This document shows, one piece after another, positions 1 through 9,160 of a stretch of 59,292 bases of DNA. Every line of letters begins with the position of its first letter. Within the stretch, counting starts at the first letter, position 1. The stretch comes from Candidatus Kapaibacterium sp. (lineage in GTDB: Bacteria > Bacteroidota > Ignavibacteria > Kapaibacteriales > UBA2268): the NCBI GenBank assembly GCA_026418625.1, contig JAOABA010000034.1, positions 1 to 59,292 on the forward strand, written 5' to 3'. Under the pieces are notes generated by a model. That model saw only the letters and a list, made by a program, of their open reading frames with translations, made no database searches and was not told the origin of the DNA. A program made the position numbers and the translations under genes.

Positions 1-1
1 T

Positions 2-274
2 TATTTTTATATAAAAATCACACCACATCCAGTAAAAAATACCGCAAAAATAAAACTTTATGGTTTATTTAATTCATCTGAAAAACTAACAGTTAGGGTT
101 TATGACCTATTTGGAAGAGAAGTAATGGATTTGTCTCAGGAGGCAATCAAAAGGAGGGATAAAGATATATCCGAATTTGTTGCTGATTTTTCTTCACTTA
201 CTCAAGGAGTATATATCATAACAATGGAATCCGATGAATATATAAAAGCATCTAAACTATTTAAATTGAATTGA
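2..274 (+). CDS. C-terminal fragment of a secreted protein with T9SS type A sorting domain
   Basis: An open frame enters from the left edge and ends at the TGA at 272-274, giving about 90 residues. It has the layout of a type A T9SS C-terminal sorting domain: an 'ITPHPVKN' start (family form YPNPxxx), a central 'VYDLFGREV' strand, then 'LTQGVYIITM' and a short basic end 'KLFKLN'. In this family the domain directs export through the outer-membrane T9SS translocon and is cleaved at the surface. The catalytic or binding part of the protein lies outside the window, so its function cannot be stated. Confidence 0.8.
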   Translation, partial: YFYIKITPHPVKNTAKIKLYGLFNSSEKLTVRVYDLFGREVMDLSQEAIKRRDKDISEFVADFSSLTQGVYIITMESDEYIKASKLFKLN

Positions 275-610
275 TACTTTCTATTTCATCTACTTTGTCC
301 GTCTTGGTGGTTGGGTGGGACGGTTTGTTAAGATTGAATAGCTACTACTTTTAAGTAGTGGATAAAAAAATTATAGTATTTCCCAGAGGAACAGAAAACC
401 CTGTCTGTGTAAAAAAAGATGTCCTACACCTCCAAGGTGTAGGACATATAAAAAAAATTTATTGTCACTCTGAACGTAGTGAAAAGTCTATTATAATTCA
501 AATTCCTTGAAAATATTCTGAGAACTCCGATTGATACTTTGCTCTATCTTAAAAAAAATATATAAATATATTTACAAATATAATTTTTTTGAAAAATCAG
601 GAATAAGGTT
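275..610. other. Intergenic region with terminator and half of a dispersed palindromic repeat
   Basis: No gene is visible between the partial CDS and the glycosyltransferase. The stretch holds a short inverted repeat at 344-359 (ACTACTT/AAGTAGT, very small loop), the strong hairpin at 419-447, and at 462-489 one arm of the repeat family that carries CTGAACGTAGTGAA. The remainder is AT-rich with no recognisable signal. Confidence 0.6.
411..447 (-). terminator. Intrinsic terminator of the leftward operon
   Basis: A perfect 12 bp stem (419-430 with 436-447, ATGTCCTACACC) encloses a 5 nt loop. On the minus strand it is followed by an uninterrupted run of seven T (complement of 411-417). It lies downstream of the glycosyltransferase that ends at 611 and fits as the terminator of that operon. 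Confidence 0.8.
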
Positions 611-2317
611 TTAAATCCAATAACCTGTTGGTCTATCTGCCTTTTTCCTACCGAAAACAATGTATTTTCGTGTTTGGAAGACTATCTTTCTTGTTTGGAG
701 TATATCTTCGATTACCATACGCTTTAATTCATTTGACTGTGGCACATAGTAAACGAGAAAAAGATTAGGATGATTATCTATTTTTCTCATACCTCGAATG
801 TCCCAAATATCGCTTTTCAGAGAGACTTTTATTTCTTCGGGACGCTCGTTTTTTGTTGATTCTTTAATTCTGAAATACCATTCAAGTTGAGGATTAAGAG
901 TATCGGAAGTATTATAAAAATGAAAAAGATAAATATATTTATCCTGCCGCAAGTGATCAATAAATTCTACAGTTCTTTTTGCTCCGGCTTCTTTTTCAGT
1001 AACGGCAAAGGAAGAATAAAATACTATCCTTAAAACCAATATCAATAAAATTATATAACTAACTCTTGCATAGTAGCTAAACTTTAACTTTTCGAAGAAG
1101 GATTCCTTCAGCAATGTACCCAATAAAATCAATGAGATAGATATAATAAGAAAGATAATTACGGGTAATGAAATACTAAAATCCCTGATTAGAAACTTAA
1201 AATCATTTCTTAAGCCTTCTCCGATTGACCATAAGGTTGATATTAATAAAATTGAAAAAACAAACCAAATAATCCTTGGTTTAGCTTCTCCTTTCTCTAA
1301 TTCATCGAATAACTTGATAGCCAAAATAACCGAAGGAACAAGAAAATAAATAATATAATAAGGTAATTTAGTAACTGAAACCGAAAAAATTATAAAAGTC
1401 AGATAAAACCAAGCAAGAAATATAATATTTAGTATGAAATCAATTCCAACTGTCTCTCGTTTTAGATTTTTCTTCCATAATAAAAAAATTGATATGAAAG
1501 CAAGGGCGGTGAATGGATTAGAAATGATAATTTGATTAATATAATAAAAGACTCCTAAATGAGGCACATTGCTCTCGACAGCTGAATAAATATGAGGAAC
1601 AAAAAATGCCTTAACAAAATCCTGTCCATAAGTCAAATACATATAATAATGCCAAGGAATTGCAAGTATTAAACCTATTAATACGCCGATTATCAAAGAT
1701 ATTCTATTTTTTTTTGAAAAGATTAGAAAAATCAAAGCAAATAAAAGCGGAAGGAAGGAAACAACAATCTTTGTCATTAATGCAGAGCCAAACGCCAAGC
1801 CAAAAATTATAACATATATCCAAAATTTTCTATCAACTGACTCATATAATTTAATCAAAGACCATAAACTCAATAAGCTGAAAAATATGATTGGGATTTC
1901 AGTCATTCCCTGCCGGGAATAGACATTCCAAGCTAAAGAAACAGATAGTAAAATAATTGATAAGATTGCTTTTTCTTCGCTAAAAAATCTTATGGCTATC
2001 AAAAAAATGAGAATCAGACTTCCAATCGAGCAGAGATAGCTGAACAATCTTACTGCAAACTCATTTATCCCAAAAATCTTCATAAAAACAGCCATTACCC
2101 AAACAGAAAGCGGTGGATAAGTTGATGAATAAAGCCCACCAAGACTACTCTCAGTTTGGTCAATCACGTTGCCACCTTCGACTATACTCAATGCTCTAAT
2201 AGCATATAAACCTTCATCCCAAGGATGAATTTCGGTCTTGGCTATATGAAAAAGCAAAAAAATCGCAAAAAATGAGATGACCGAAATTGTTGTATGTCTG
2301 AACTTTGTGCTTTTCAA
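611..2317 (-). CDS. ArnT/PMT-like membrane glycosyltransferase
   Basis: A 568-residue polytopic membrane protein with about a dozen hydrophobic segments. The first periplasmic loop has the 'HPWDEGLYAIRA' signature, whose adjacent Asp-Glu pair is typical of the GT-C fold enzymes (ArnT, PMT and relatives) that move a sugar from a polyprenyl-phosphate carrier. A soluble C-terminal part of about 110 residues follows the last helix. The start is a TTG at 2317 that overlaps the stop of the upstream gene (TTGA); no ATG occurs before the first membrane segment, so TTG is the best start. It is the last gene of a leftward operon. The acceptor (lipid A, protein or glycan) cannot be read from the sequence. 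Confidence 0.85.
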   Translation of the reverse strand: MKSTKFRHTTISVISFFAIFLLFHIAKTEIHPWDEGLYAIRALSIVEGGNVIDQTESSLGGLYSSTYPPLSVWVMAVFMKIFGINEFAVRLFSYLCSIGSLILIFLIAIRFFSEEKAILSIILLSVSLAWNVYSRQGMTEIPIIFFSLLSLWSLIKLYESVDRKFWIYVIIFGLAFGSALMTKIVVSFLPLLFALIFLIFSKKNRISLIIGVLIGLILAIPWHYYMYLTYGQDFVKAFFVPHIYSAVESNVPHLGVFYYINQIIISNPFTALAFISIFLLWKKNLKRETVGIDFILNIIFLAWFYLTFIIFSVSVTKLPYYIIYFLVPSVILAIKLFDELEKGEAKPRIIWFVFSILLISTLWSIGEGLRNDFKFLIRDFSISLPVIIFLIISISLILLGTLLKESFFEKLKFSYYARVSYIILLILVLRIVFYSSFAVTEKEAGAKRTVEFIDHLRQDKYIYLFHFYNTSDTLNPQLEWYFRIKESTKNERPEEIKVSLKSDIWDIRGMRKIDNHPNLFLVYYVPQSNELKRMVIEDILQTRKIVFQTRKYIVFGRKKADRPTGYWI

Positions 2318-2970
2318 TTTTCTTTTTTAGTTTTCTTAAGAAAAATTGTTATTATTCTTAAAAATAACATTATTAATATTATAACAGTGAGAACAAGTGG
2401 TTCAAAATTGAATTTGATATTATTATCAGCTGCAAAAGCATATCTTTCAAATGATATAAAAAGTAAATGAACTGAAACAGAGGCTATTCCGAAATAACTT
2501 AAACCCTGAACGGATTTCCACTTTTCTTTACTCATTCCATTTTTAACAGCCGAAATCGAAGTAATTGCAGGCAGCAAAAAAATTCCAAAGCTTATTGCTC
2601 CGAAAAGAACAGTCATTTGACCGCCCAAATTCAATTGCAAATCAACATCAAAAAGGTATGGGTGGTTTTTGCTATTCAAAAGCATTAAAGAAAATAAAAT
2701 ATGAAGACTTGCAATGTAAAAACCAATTAAACCAAGATGCTTGATAAAGAAATTAATTGATTGATTAAATTTAATTCCAATTTTTCTTATAGTGCTTAAG
2801 GATAATGAAACTATAATACACAAAGCTCCTGAAACTGCCAGTGTTTTATTCAAATTAATGAAAAAACTACCCTCAAAATGACTCTTATCAGCAACAATAT
2901 AAAAATATATAGCCGCTATAGCTATAATAGATATAACTATTAGAGTTAATTTTGCAAACGAAGCTATCAA
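2314..2970 (-). CDS. Ferric-reductase-like transmembrane protein
   Basis: A 218-residue protein with about six membrane helices. Histidines inside two helices ('YIASLHILFSL' and 'IASVSVHLLFI') and the 'RKIGI..N' loop before the third helix resemble the ferric-reductase-like/MsrQ haem-binding membrane domain, so a b-haem quinol-linked redox role is likely. No flavin or NAD domain is attached. The start appears to be a TTG at 2970, 7 nt after the upstream stop; there is no early ATG. The end overlaps the glycosyltransferase start by 4 nt, implying translational coupling. The family assignment rests on motif layout only. Confidence 0.6.
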   Translation of the reverse strand: MIASFAKLTLIVISIIAIAAIYFYIVADKSHFEGSFFINLNKTLAVSGALCIIVSLSLSTIRKIGIKFNQSINFFIKHLGLIGFYIASLHILFSLMLLNSKNHPYLFDVDLQLNLGGQMTVLFGAISFGIFLLPAITSISAVKNGMSKEKWKSVQGLSYFGIASVSVHLLFISFERYAFAADNNIKFNFEPLVLTVIILIMLFLRIITIFLKKTKKEN

Positions 2971-2977
2971 AATATGC

Positions 2978-3286
2978 CTACTTTTTAATCTCTTTATTCA
3001 AAATAGATTCAATTTTTTCAATCTTCGAGGACATTCTCGACTTGTCAGTCTTTCTGTAATCAATTTTAATAGTTGAATAAATTCTGTTGGCTTGAGGTTC
3101 AAGAATCTTAAAACATCTTGTAATCAACCCCATTACCTCATCCCAGCTTCCTTCGAGGACTGTTCCCATTGGTGTAAGCTTATAATTCAATCCGCTTTTG
3201 TCAATTTCATTAATGACCTGAGAAACATAAGCACTGACACTCTCGCCTTTGTCAGTAGGAAACATTGAAAATTCAGCAAGAACCAT
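2978..3286 (-). CDS. MTH1187/YkoF-type thiamine-binding protein
   Basis: This 102-residue protein matches the small MTH1187 (formerly DUF77) family: N-terminal 'VLAEFSMFPTDKG', then 'SGLNYKLTPMGTVLEG' and the C-terminal 'EPQANRIYSTIKIDYR'. Members are ferredoxin-like oligomers that bind thiamine or its pyrimidine moiety in the cytoplasm. The start codon at 3286 directly abuts the stop of the upstream methyltransferase, and a GGAGG Shine-Dalgarno sequence lies inside the end of that gene. No thiamine transport or synthesis gene is next to it, so its physiological link here is open. Confidence 0.85.
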   Translation of the reverse strand: MVLAEFSMFPTDKGESVSAYVSQVINEIDKSGLNYKLTPMGTVLEGSWDEVMGLITRCFKILEPQANRIYSTIKIDYRKTDKSRMSSKIEKIESILNKEIKK

Positions 3287-4201
3287 TTATCCTCCCTTTT
3301 TAATTTTTAATACTATATGTGTTGGTTTTTTATAAATTAAGTTAAAAAATTTGTCAAATATTTTCCAAAATCCAAAAGGAAAATACTTGAGCAATACGTG
3401 ATGACGAATATATTGCAGGAATTTATTTCCAAATAAATAATATTTCATTTCTTCAGTTTTTAGTTTTTTAAAGAAATTCAAAAGAACAATCTCATCGAAT
3501 GAATGAAGATGTGCATTTATTGGAGTTTTTTGGTTGCAATGAATACATAAAGTATAGCTTATCTTTTCTTTATAAGGTGTAGATAAAATTAAAAAACCAC
3601 CAATTTTAAGGCATCTGAACAATTCATTAACCAACGATTGTGGTTCAATAATATGCTCTATGACTTCCGAGCAAATGATGCAGTCAAAAAAATTATCCGG
3701 AAATGGCAAATTGAGTAAATCGGAAACTATTCCGGAATGATTTGGATAATCATAAAGCTTTTTTGCTTTCTCGACATTTTTTGGGGCAACATCCAAAGAG
3801 CAAACATTAACACCTTTTGGGCAAAAATACTCAGCTACCCAAGCTCTTCCGCAACCGGCATCAAGAATTGTTTGAACATTATTGGGAATCAGGCTTAAAA
3901 TATATTCCCTCAATCTTCTTTCGTCGTGTGCCGTTTCGCCCCTTCTTTCCTCAAAATAATCAAATTCCTCAGCATCCTTTTGATAATGCGTCAGATAATC
4001 AAAACTACCTTCATTATCATTCTTTTGGCTTTTATCATTTATAAAATATCCAATACTTGATTTAATTTCATATTTATTATTCTTTTTATCAATGAAAAAT
4101 CCATTTCCTCTGTCATATACGAATTCAGTGTATATACCTGTTTTAGAAATCTCATTAAATATAAATTCTGAAAAGTCCTTTGTAACTTTTTCGCTATTCA
4201 T
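3287..4201 (-). CDS. Class I SAM-dependent methyltransferase
   Basis: A 304-residue protein with a Rossmann methyltransferase core in the middle: motif I 'ILDAGCGRAW' near residue 115, an acidic end of strand two 'VCSLDVAP', and 'FDCIICSEVIEHI' typical of the Methyltransf_11/UbiE-like group. The N-terminal ~75 residues hold a short segment that may bind the substrate; 'CIHCNQKTPINAH' near residue 222 is a cysteine pair of unknown purpose. It is the first gene of the leftward operon ending in the membrane glycosyltransferase, which hints at a role in glycan or lipid modification. Substrate unknown. Confidence 0.8.
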   Translation of the reverse strand: MNSEKVTKDFSEFIFNEISKTGIYTEFVYDRGNGFFIDKKNNKYEIKSSIGYFINDKSQKNDNEGSFDYLTHYQKDAEEFDYFEERRGETAHDERRLREYILSLIPNNVQTILDAGCGRAWVAEYFCPKGVNVCSLDVAPKNVEKAKKLYDYPNHSGIVSDLLNLPFPDNFFDCIICSEVIEHIIEPQSLVNELFRCLKIGGFLILSTPYKEKISYTLCIHCNQKTPINAHLHSFDEIVLLNFFKKLKTEEMKYYLFGNKFLQYIRHHVLLKYFPFGFWKIFDKFFNLIYKKPTHIVLKIKKGG

Positions 4202-4345
4202 TCATTAAAGTATATGTTATTAAAACAAAAATTTAATTTGTTCTCAACTATAATGAAAAAAAGTAAAAATTTATTTTTTTCATAAATTAAAAATAATTAC
4301 TAAATCGTTATGAAAAATATAAATTAAAATAAATTGGGACAAAAA

Positions 4346-7300
4346 ATGAAAAAAATTTTCTTTATACTAATTTTAATATTAATAAGTTTCGAATTGTTCG
4401 CTCAAGCTATTGAAAACCCGCAGGGAATGAAAAAGCCAATGCGGCGTTTCTATGAATTCAATAAAGAAAGAGCTTATCCGAATGATACGATTGAATACGA
4501 TGCTCGTATTAAAGCAATCCGTCAATTAGATAATCTTATCCATTCCAAAAATTCTAAAGAATTAATGTTGGCACTTCAACCCGAATGGAGAAATATTGGT
4601 CCCTTTAATATTGGTGGAAGAATAAAATCCGTTGCAATACACCCCAAAAAAGAAGGCTGGGTTTATGTTGGTGCAGCAGCGGGTGGTATCTGGCGAACAA
4701 CCAATGGAGGTGAAAACTGGGAGCCTATATTCGATTTCGAAAATGGAATTGCTTTTGGTTCAATAGCTATTGATCCTAATAATCCAGACATAATGTATGC
4801 AGGAACCGGCGAGGCTGTTCTTAGTAGCAGTGTTGTTTATCTTGGGGCAGGTCTTTTTAAATCTACTGATGAAGGAAAAACCTGGAATGTCATAGGATTA
4901 ACTGATGTCGGCGCTTTCTCGAAAGTATATGTTCATCCTTTAAATTCTAATCTTATTGTTGCTGGAGCCGTCAAGCGAAATCACGGTTTTTATATTTCAA
5001 CTGATGCTGGAAAGACTTGGGAAAGAAGATTTAATGGAAGTGTTTCTGATGTTTCAATCAATCCAAAAAATCCAAATGAGTTTATAATTGGCGTCAATAG
5101 CAATGGAATTTATTACACTTCTGATCAAGGTCTTAGCTGGGAGGAAAGAAATACAGGTATTGATGCAAATATAGGCAGAGTTTCTGTTCAATTTGCTCCC
5201 TCAAATCCAGATATTGTCTATGCATTAATGGAAATTTCAGGTCTTGGTTATATATATCGTTCTGAAAGCAAGGGAAGCTCTTGGCAAAGGGTTTATACTG
5301 GGACAGACGATTTCTTCAGAGGACAAGGTTTTTATAATAACTTTATTGAAGTCCACCCAACAAATCCAAATACTGTAATAGCTGGTGGAATTGATGTTTT
5401 CAGAACTTTCAGCGGAACAACTTGGAACAACGTTACATTCGGCTATTCAGGTGGAAATGTTCACGTTGATCAACACCACGCAGCATTCGACCCCAAGAAC
5501 CCGAGCGTAATCTATCTTGGAAATGACGGAGGTATGTATAAGAGCACTGATTTAGGCACTAATTGGACTGCTATTAATAACAACTTGCAGGTTACCCAAT
5601 TTTATGGAATGGCTATTGACCACTCAAAGAAAAATTTAACCTATGGTGGGACTCAAGATAATGGAACACTTGGTAATCGAAACGACTATTGGAATTTTAT
5701 AACCGGTGGTGATGGATTTCGTGTCGCTGTTGATCATCAAAACCCGAATATTTTCTATGGTTTTTCTACTCCCGGAGGTAACATTGTCCCATATAGATTA
5801 AATTTTTCTAATGGAACATTCAAATATTTAACCGATGGATTAAATTATAATGATAATATCTGGGATCCCCCAATTTATATTGATCCTGTTGATAATTATA
5901 CAGTTTACCACGGAAGAACAAGATTATATGTTTCTTATTCGCAAGGCGACAATTGGGCTGATATGCAAGTAAGAACCTCAGGCGGTAGATTTACTGCCAT
6001 TGCTGTCTCTCCAATTGATAATGGAATTATTTGGGCTGGAACCAGTCAAGGCGAATTATTTGTGTCAGATGACGGTGGCTACATCTGGAAAAGAGTTTCT
6101 GACAACGGATTGATTAACAGATGGATAAAGGATATTGAAGTTTCAAGAGAAAACAAAAACGTTGCTTATGTTGTGTATTCAGGCTTTGGAACTTCTCACG
6201 TTTTCAAAACTACAAATTTTGGTCAGTCTTGGTTGGATATTGGGTATGGGTTACCAGATATTCCAGTTAATGCTATAGCAATTCACCCCGAAAATGAAAA
6301 AATGCTTTTCATAGGAACCGATATAGGTGTTTTTGCTTCATTTAATGATGGAAAAGACTGGTTCCCTTACGGCAGAAACCTGCCCAGAAGTCCTGTAACT
6401 GATATAGGTTTCAATGAATACTTCATTGGTCAGCCCTCAATTAAATTAAGAGCTGCAACACACGGAAGGTCTATATGGGAAGTTGATGTAACCGAAGAAA
6501 ACATTACTGAGCCTGAAATTACTTCTCCCGCCGGTGGAGAAGTATTCACCAGCACAACAAGCAATGTTATTTCGTGGTATGCTTTTAAACCCCCAGTAAA
6601 AGTTGAATTTACCTATAATAATGGAGTTGATTGGATAAGAATAGCTGATAATGTTCAAGGCAGCAGTTTGCTTTGGAATGTCCCAAATATTCCTTCTATA
6701 CATTGCAGAATTCGTGTATCTTCAGTTTCGGATCCCAATCAGGTTAAGGTTTCAAATACTTTTTCAATAAAATTACTCGAGACTGGTTCAATAGTTAAAT
6801 ACGGAAGCGTTAGCTTTGTTCCTTATGGTTTGGCTTATGATGGAAAAAATGGACTTTGGGTTACAAGTTTCTACCAAAATAAACTCAATAAATTGAATGC
6901 TACTACTTTGACAATAGAGAAGCCCGAAATCAATCTTCCACCTCAAGCCGGAAATATGTTTTTCACCGACATCACTATGGATAGGAATCGTGGCATTTTG
7001 TTCCTGCATAGAATGAATGATTCTTCTGGTCTTGGAGGCGAAATTATAGTAGTTGATACAAATGGTAATTTTATTAAGAAATTTGTTAGTCCCGGAAGGG
7101 TTTATCCCATAGGTCTTGAACTCGTTGACGGGAAATTAATTGTTGGCGATAGAGATATGAAAAATGAGTTTAGTCAGAGAATATTAATGATTGTCGATTC
7201 ATCAAATGGAACTGTCCTTTCGACTTTTACGAACCCATTTAATAGGAACTACGGTCCAAGAGGTTTATGCTATGATCAGAAAGAATACGTTTATCAGATT

Positions 7301-7822
7301 TGCACTGACTTTCCATCATCTGGTGCTTTAACCTCAGCATTTCTTATGAGGATAAATAAAAATAACCTCTCAGCCGAAGTTTCTCGTTTCCCTCTGCAGA
7401 GTCAAGACGGAATAATTAATGCAAGAGGAATTGATTTCGACCCAGCTGATAAAAACTTCTGGGTTAGTGATTTCGGTGGAAACATTTATAAAATTGCTGG
7501 TTTCGAAACTGTTCTCTCTGTTAGTGATAAAGAGCCGATTAATCAAAGTTTTCAATTAGAAACAAAAATTTATCCTAACCCAGTCTTTGATTTTGCTGTA
7601 ATTTCTTTTAAAAATCTTACAACAAACGATAAACATATCAAAATTCAATTGAAAAATTCATTGGGCATTAAAGTTCAGGATTTATATGACCAATTATTAC
7701 AAGCAGGTCAGTCAGATTACAGAAATTTAAATGCAAATAGATTACCTTCTGGCATTTATTTAATCACATTTGAAATTGATGGAGTAACAGTAAACACTGA
7801 AAAAATTGTCATCGTTAAATAA
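4346..7822 (+). CDS. Secreted Asp-box/sortilin-like propeller protein with T9SS sorting domain
   Basis: A 1158-residue exported protein. The N-terminus 'MKKIFFILILILISF..FAQ' is a signal peptide. Residues ~70-700 carry many Asp-box (BNR) motifs such as 'GGENW', 'DEGKTW' and 'DAGKTW', forming sortilin/VPS10-like beta-propellers. A beta-sandwich follows (~715-800, 'ITSPAGGEVF'), then a second propeller-like part (~815-1060). The last ~85 residues are a type A T9SS sorting domain ('YPNPVFDFAVI..LPSGIYLITFE..KIVIVK'). The ATG at 4346 is preferred over a TTG 12 nt upstream because it begins the signal peptide directly. Most likely a surface glycan- or protein-binding protein or glycosidase-like factor; the Asp-boxes alone do not define an activity. 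Confidence 0.88.
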   Translation: MKKIFFILILILISFELFAQAIENPQGMKKPMRRFYEFNKERAYPNDTIEYDARIKAIRQLDNLIHSKNSKELMLALQPEWRNIGPFNIGGRIKSVAIHPKKEGWVYVGAAAGGIWRTTNGGENWEPIFDFENGIAFGSIAIDPNNPDIMYAGTGEAVLSSSVVYLGAGLFKSTDEGKTWNVIGLTDVGAFSKVYVHPLNSNLIVAGAVKRNHGFYISTDAGKTWERRFNGSVSDVSINPKNPNEFIIGVNSNGIYYTSDQGLSWEERNTGIDANIGRVSVQFAPSNPDIVYALMEISGLGYIYRSESKGSSWQRVYTGTDDFFRGQGFYNNFIEVHPTNPNTVIAGGIDVFRTFSGTTWNNVTFGYSGGNVHVDQHHAAFDPKNPSVIYLGNDGGMYKSTDLGTNWTAINNNLQVTQFYGMAIDHSKKNLTYGGTQDNGTLGNRNDYWNFITGGDGFRVAVDHQNPNIFYGFSTPGGNIVPYRLNFSNGTFKYLTDGLNYNDNIWDPPIYIDPVDNYTVYHGRTRLYVSYSQGDNWADMQVRTSGGRFTAIAVSPIDNGIIWAGTSQGELFVSDDGGYIWKRVSDNGLINRWIKDIEVSRENKNVAYVVYSGFGTSHVFKTTNFGQSWLDIGYGLPDIPVNAIAIHPENEKMLFIGTDIGVFASFNDGKDWFPYGRNLPRSPVTDIGFNEYFIGQPSIKLRAATHGRSIWEVDVTEENITEPEITSPAGGEVFTSTTSNVISWYAFKPPVKVEFTYNNGVDWIRIADNVQGSSLLWNVPNIPSIHCRIRVSSVSDPNQVKVSNTFSIKLLETGSIVKYGSVSFVPYGLAYDGKNGLWVTSFYQNKLNKLNATTLTIEKPEINLPPQAGNMFFTDITMDRNRGILFLHRMNDSSGLGGEIIVVDTNGNFIKKFVSPGRVYPIGLELVDGKLIVGDRDMKNEFSQRILMIVDSSNGTVLSTFTNPFNRNYGPRGLCYDQKEYVYQICTDFPSSGALTSAFLMRINKNNLSAEVSRFPLQSQDGIINARGIDFDPADKNFWVSDFGGNIYKIAGFETVLSVSDKEPINQSFQLETKIYPNPVFDFAVISFKNLTTNDKHIKIQLKNSLGIKVQDLYDQLLQAGQSDYRNLNANRLPSGIYLITFEIDGVTVNTEKIVIVK

Positions 7823-7846
7823 ATAATCATAAGTTTTTACAATAAT

Positions 7847-7891
7847 AGCCGATATTTATGAAGTGTTTAAAATGAATTCATAATATCGGCT
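7847..7891 (+). promoter_or_regulatory. Inverted repeat abutting the motB start codon
   Basis: Arms 7847-7862 and 7874-7891 (AGCCGATATTTATGAA against AGCCGATATTATGAATTC read on the other strand) can pair over about 15 bp with one bulged base and an ~11 nt loop. The stem ends 1 nt before the ATG at 7893. There is no T-run behind it, so it is not a standard terminator. It may mask the ribosome site of motB or bind a protein; this is inference. Confidence 0.5.
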
Positions 7892-7892
7892 T

Positions 7893-8648
7893 ATGATTTT
7901 TAGGAAAAGACTGGATAAGACTCAGGAAAATGTCCATTTAGACAGATATCTTATAACTTATGCTGATTTAATAACCCTCCTGCTTGGTTTATTTGTTATA
8001 CTTTATATGTCTTCGAAGGTTGATGAAGAAAAATTTAAAGAGCTATCAAATGCCTTTTCTGAATATTTCCAACCCGAAAAAATAGCCGATGGTGGTGCAG
8101 GTGTCTTCAAGGGAATTCCAAATGGTATTCCTGAACCTATTATGCCTTATCCATCAAAAAAATCTCTTGAGCAAATTCAAGTTGAGACTGAGCGATCATT
8201 AAAAAAATACGTTGAAAGCGGTCTAATGTCAGTTACTCGGACTGGCAACGGCTTAACGCTGACTCTTTCCGAAAAACTACTCTTCAAATCCGGTAAAGCT
8301 GAAGTAGAACCAGAAGGTATGAATGTCATTGATACTTTAGCTCAAATTTTAAGAGGAATAGATAAGCAAATTAGTATTGACGGCCATACTGACTCTGACC
8401 CAATTAGATCTTTCAGATATGAATCAAATTGGCACTTGTCAGTAGCACGAGCCGTAAATGTTGGTTATCTGCTTGTAGAAAAAGGCTTGCCAGAAAATAA
8501 TTTAATGTTGAGGGGTTTTGGTGCCCAGCGTCCTATTGCTCTCAACTCTACTATAGAAGGAAAAGCCAAAAATCGAAGAGTTGAAATAAACATTACGGAA
8601 TTTTCTAATAATGCTCCATCAACCGAAGGCTACAAACAATCAAAGTAA
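7893..8648 (+). CDS. motB: Flagellar motor stator protein MotB
   Basis: A 251-residue protein with the MotB layout. A short basic cytoplasmic N-terminus leads into the single membrane helix 'YADLITLLLGLFVILYMSS', which carries the proton-channel Asp in 'YAD'. A plug/linker region follows (~50-120), and then a C-terminal OmpA-type peptidoglycan-binding domain with 'ISIDGHTDSDPI' and 'LSVARAVNV..KNRRVEI'. With MotA, MotB forms the ion-driven stator of the flagellum, anchored to peptidoglycan. motA is not adjacent. No Shine-Dalgarno sequence precedes the ATG, and a stable hairpin abuts it. A non-flagellar MotB/OmpA homologue is possible, but the fliW neighbour supports motility. Confidence 0.85.
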   Translation: MIFRKRLDKTQENVHLDRYLITYADLITLLLGLFVILYMSSKVDEEKFKELSNAFSEYFQPEKIADGGAGVFKGIPNGIPEPIMPYPSKKSLEQIQVETERSLKKYVESGLMSVTRTGNGLTLTLSEKLLFKSGKAEVEPEGMNVIDTLAQILRGIDKQISIDGHTDSDPIRSFRYESNWHLSVARAVNVGYLLVEKGLPENNLMLRGFGAQRPIALNSTIEGKAKNRRVEINITEFSNNAPSTEGYKQSK

Positions 8649-8674
8649 TTTTACTTAATTCTTTTCAACTATTT

Positions 8675-8705
8675 TTGACTTTTTTAAATTATTATTTTAT
8701 ATTTG
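8675..8705 (+). promoter_or_regulatory. Bacteroidota-type promoter for fliW
   Basis: TTTG at 8675-8678 and TATATTTG at 8698-8705 are separated by 19 nt, matching the Bacteroidota housekeeping consensus TTTG-N19-TAnnTTTG. Transcription would begin near 8712, about 23 nt before the ATG at 8735, which argues against any longer reading frame start. Confidence 0.7.
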
Positions 8706-8734
8706 AATGTTTATTATTAATCAATATTCTTAAA

Positions 8735-9160
8735 ATGGATTCTGGCAAATCAATCAAGATTAAAAATAGTCAATTTGGTGAAATAACAGTTTCTGACGAC
8801 CTTATTTTTGATTTCACTAATGGTATTTTGGGATTTGAGCATCTTAATAAGTTCGTTTTAATCAGCGATGAAGGAACAGAACCCTTCAAATGGCTTCTTT
8901 CGATTGATAATCCGGAAATTGTTTTTCCGTTGCTTAATCCTTGGCAAATTGATATTAATTATGACATCGGGAAGGAATTTAATCAGGAAAGAGATGCTGT
9001 TATGGTTATAGTTACTCTTTCCGATGATGATGGCTCTATGACTGCCAATATGAAAGCTCCTATTATTCTAGACGTGGTTGATCAAACCGGTAAGCAAATT
9101 ATTTTACCTTCTGATAAGTATTCCACAAATCTTATCATAACTAAAAAAAGTAATGAATGA
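8735..9160 (+). CDS. fliW: Flagellar assembly factor FliW
   Basis: A 141-residue protein with the FliW pattern: 'IKNSQFGEITVSDDLIFDFTNGILGFE', 'PFKWLLSIDNPEIVFPLLNPW' and 'MTANMKAPIILD'. FliW binds flagellin and blocks the translational repressor CsrA, linking flagellin synthesis to filament assembly. The ATG at 8735 fits the family N-terminus and follows a promoter whose elements overlap any earlier start. csrA, usually next to fliW, is not found nearby. The gene lies downstream of motB but has its own promoter. Confidence 0.9.
   Translation: MDSGKSIKIKNSQFGEITVSDDLIFDFTNGILGFEHLNKFVLISDEGTEPFKWLLSIDNPEIVFPLLNPWQIDINYDIGKEFNQERDAVMVIVTLSDDDGSMTANMKAPIILDVVDQTGKQIILPSDKYSTNLIITKKSNE

Noticed and set aside
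6446-7009. Two minus-strand open frames in the propeller gene
   Set aside because: Shadows of a long, clearly coding plus-strand gene with signal peptide, Asp-boxes and sorting domain.
8675-8734. 20-codon N-terminal extension of fliW
   Set aside because: It lies on top of the TTTG and TATATTTG promoter elements, and the FliW family begins at the ATG 8735 product.
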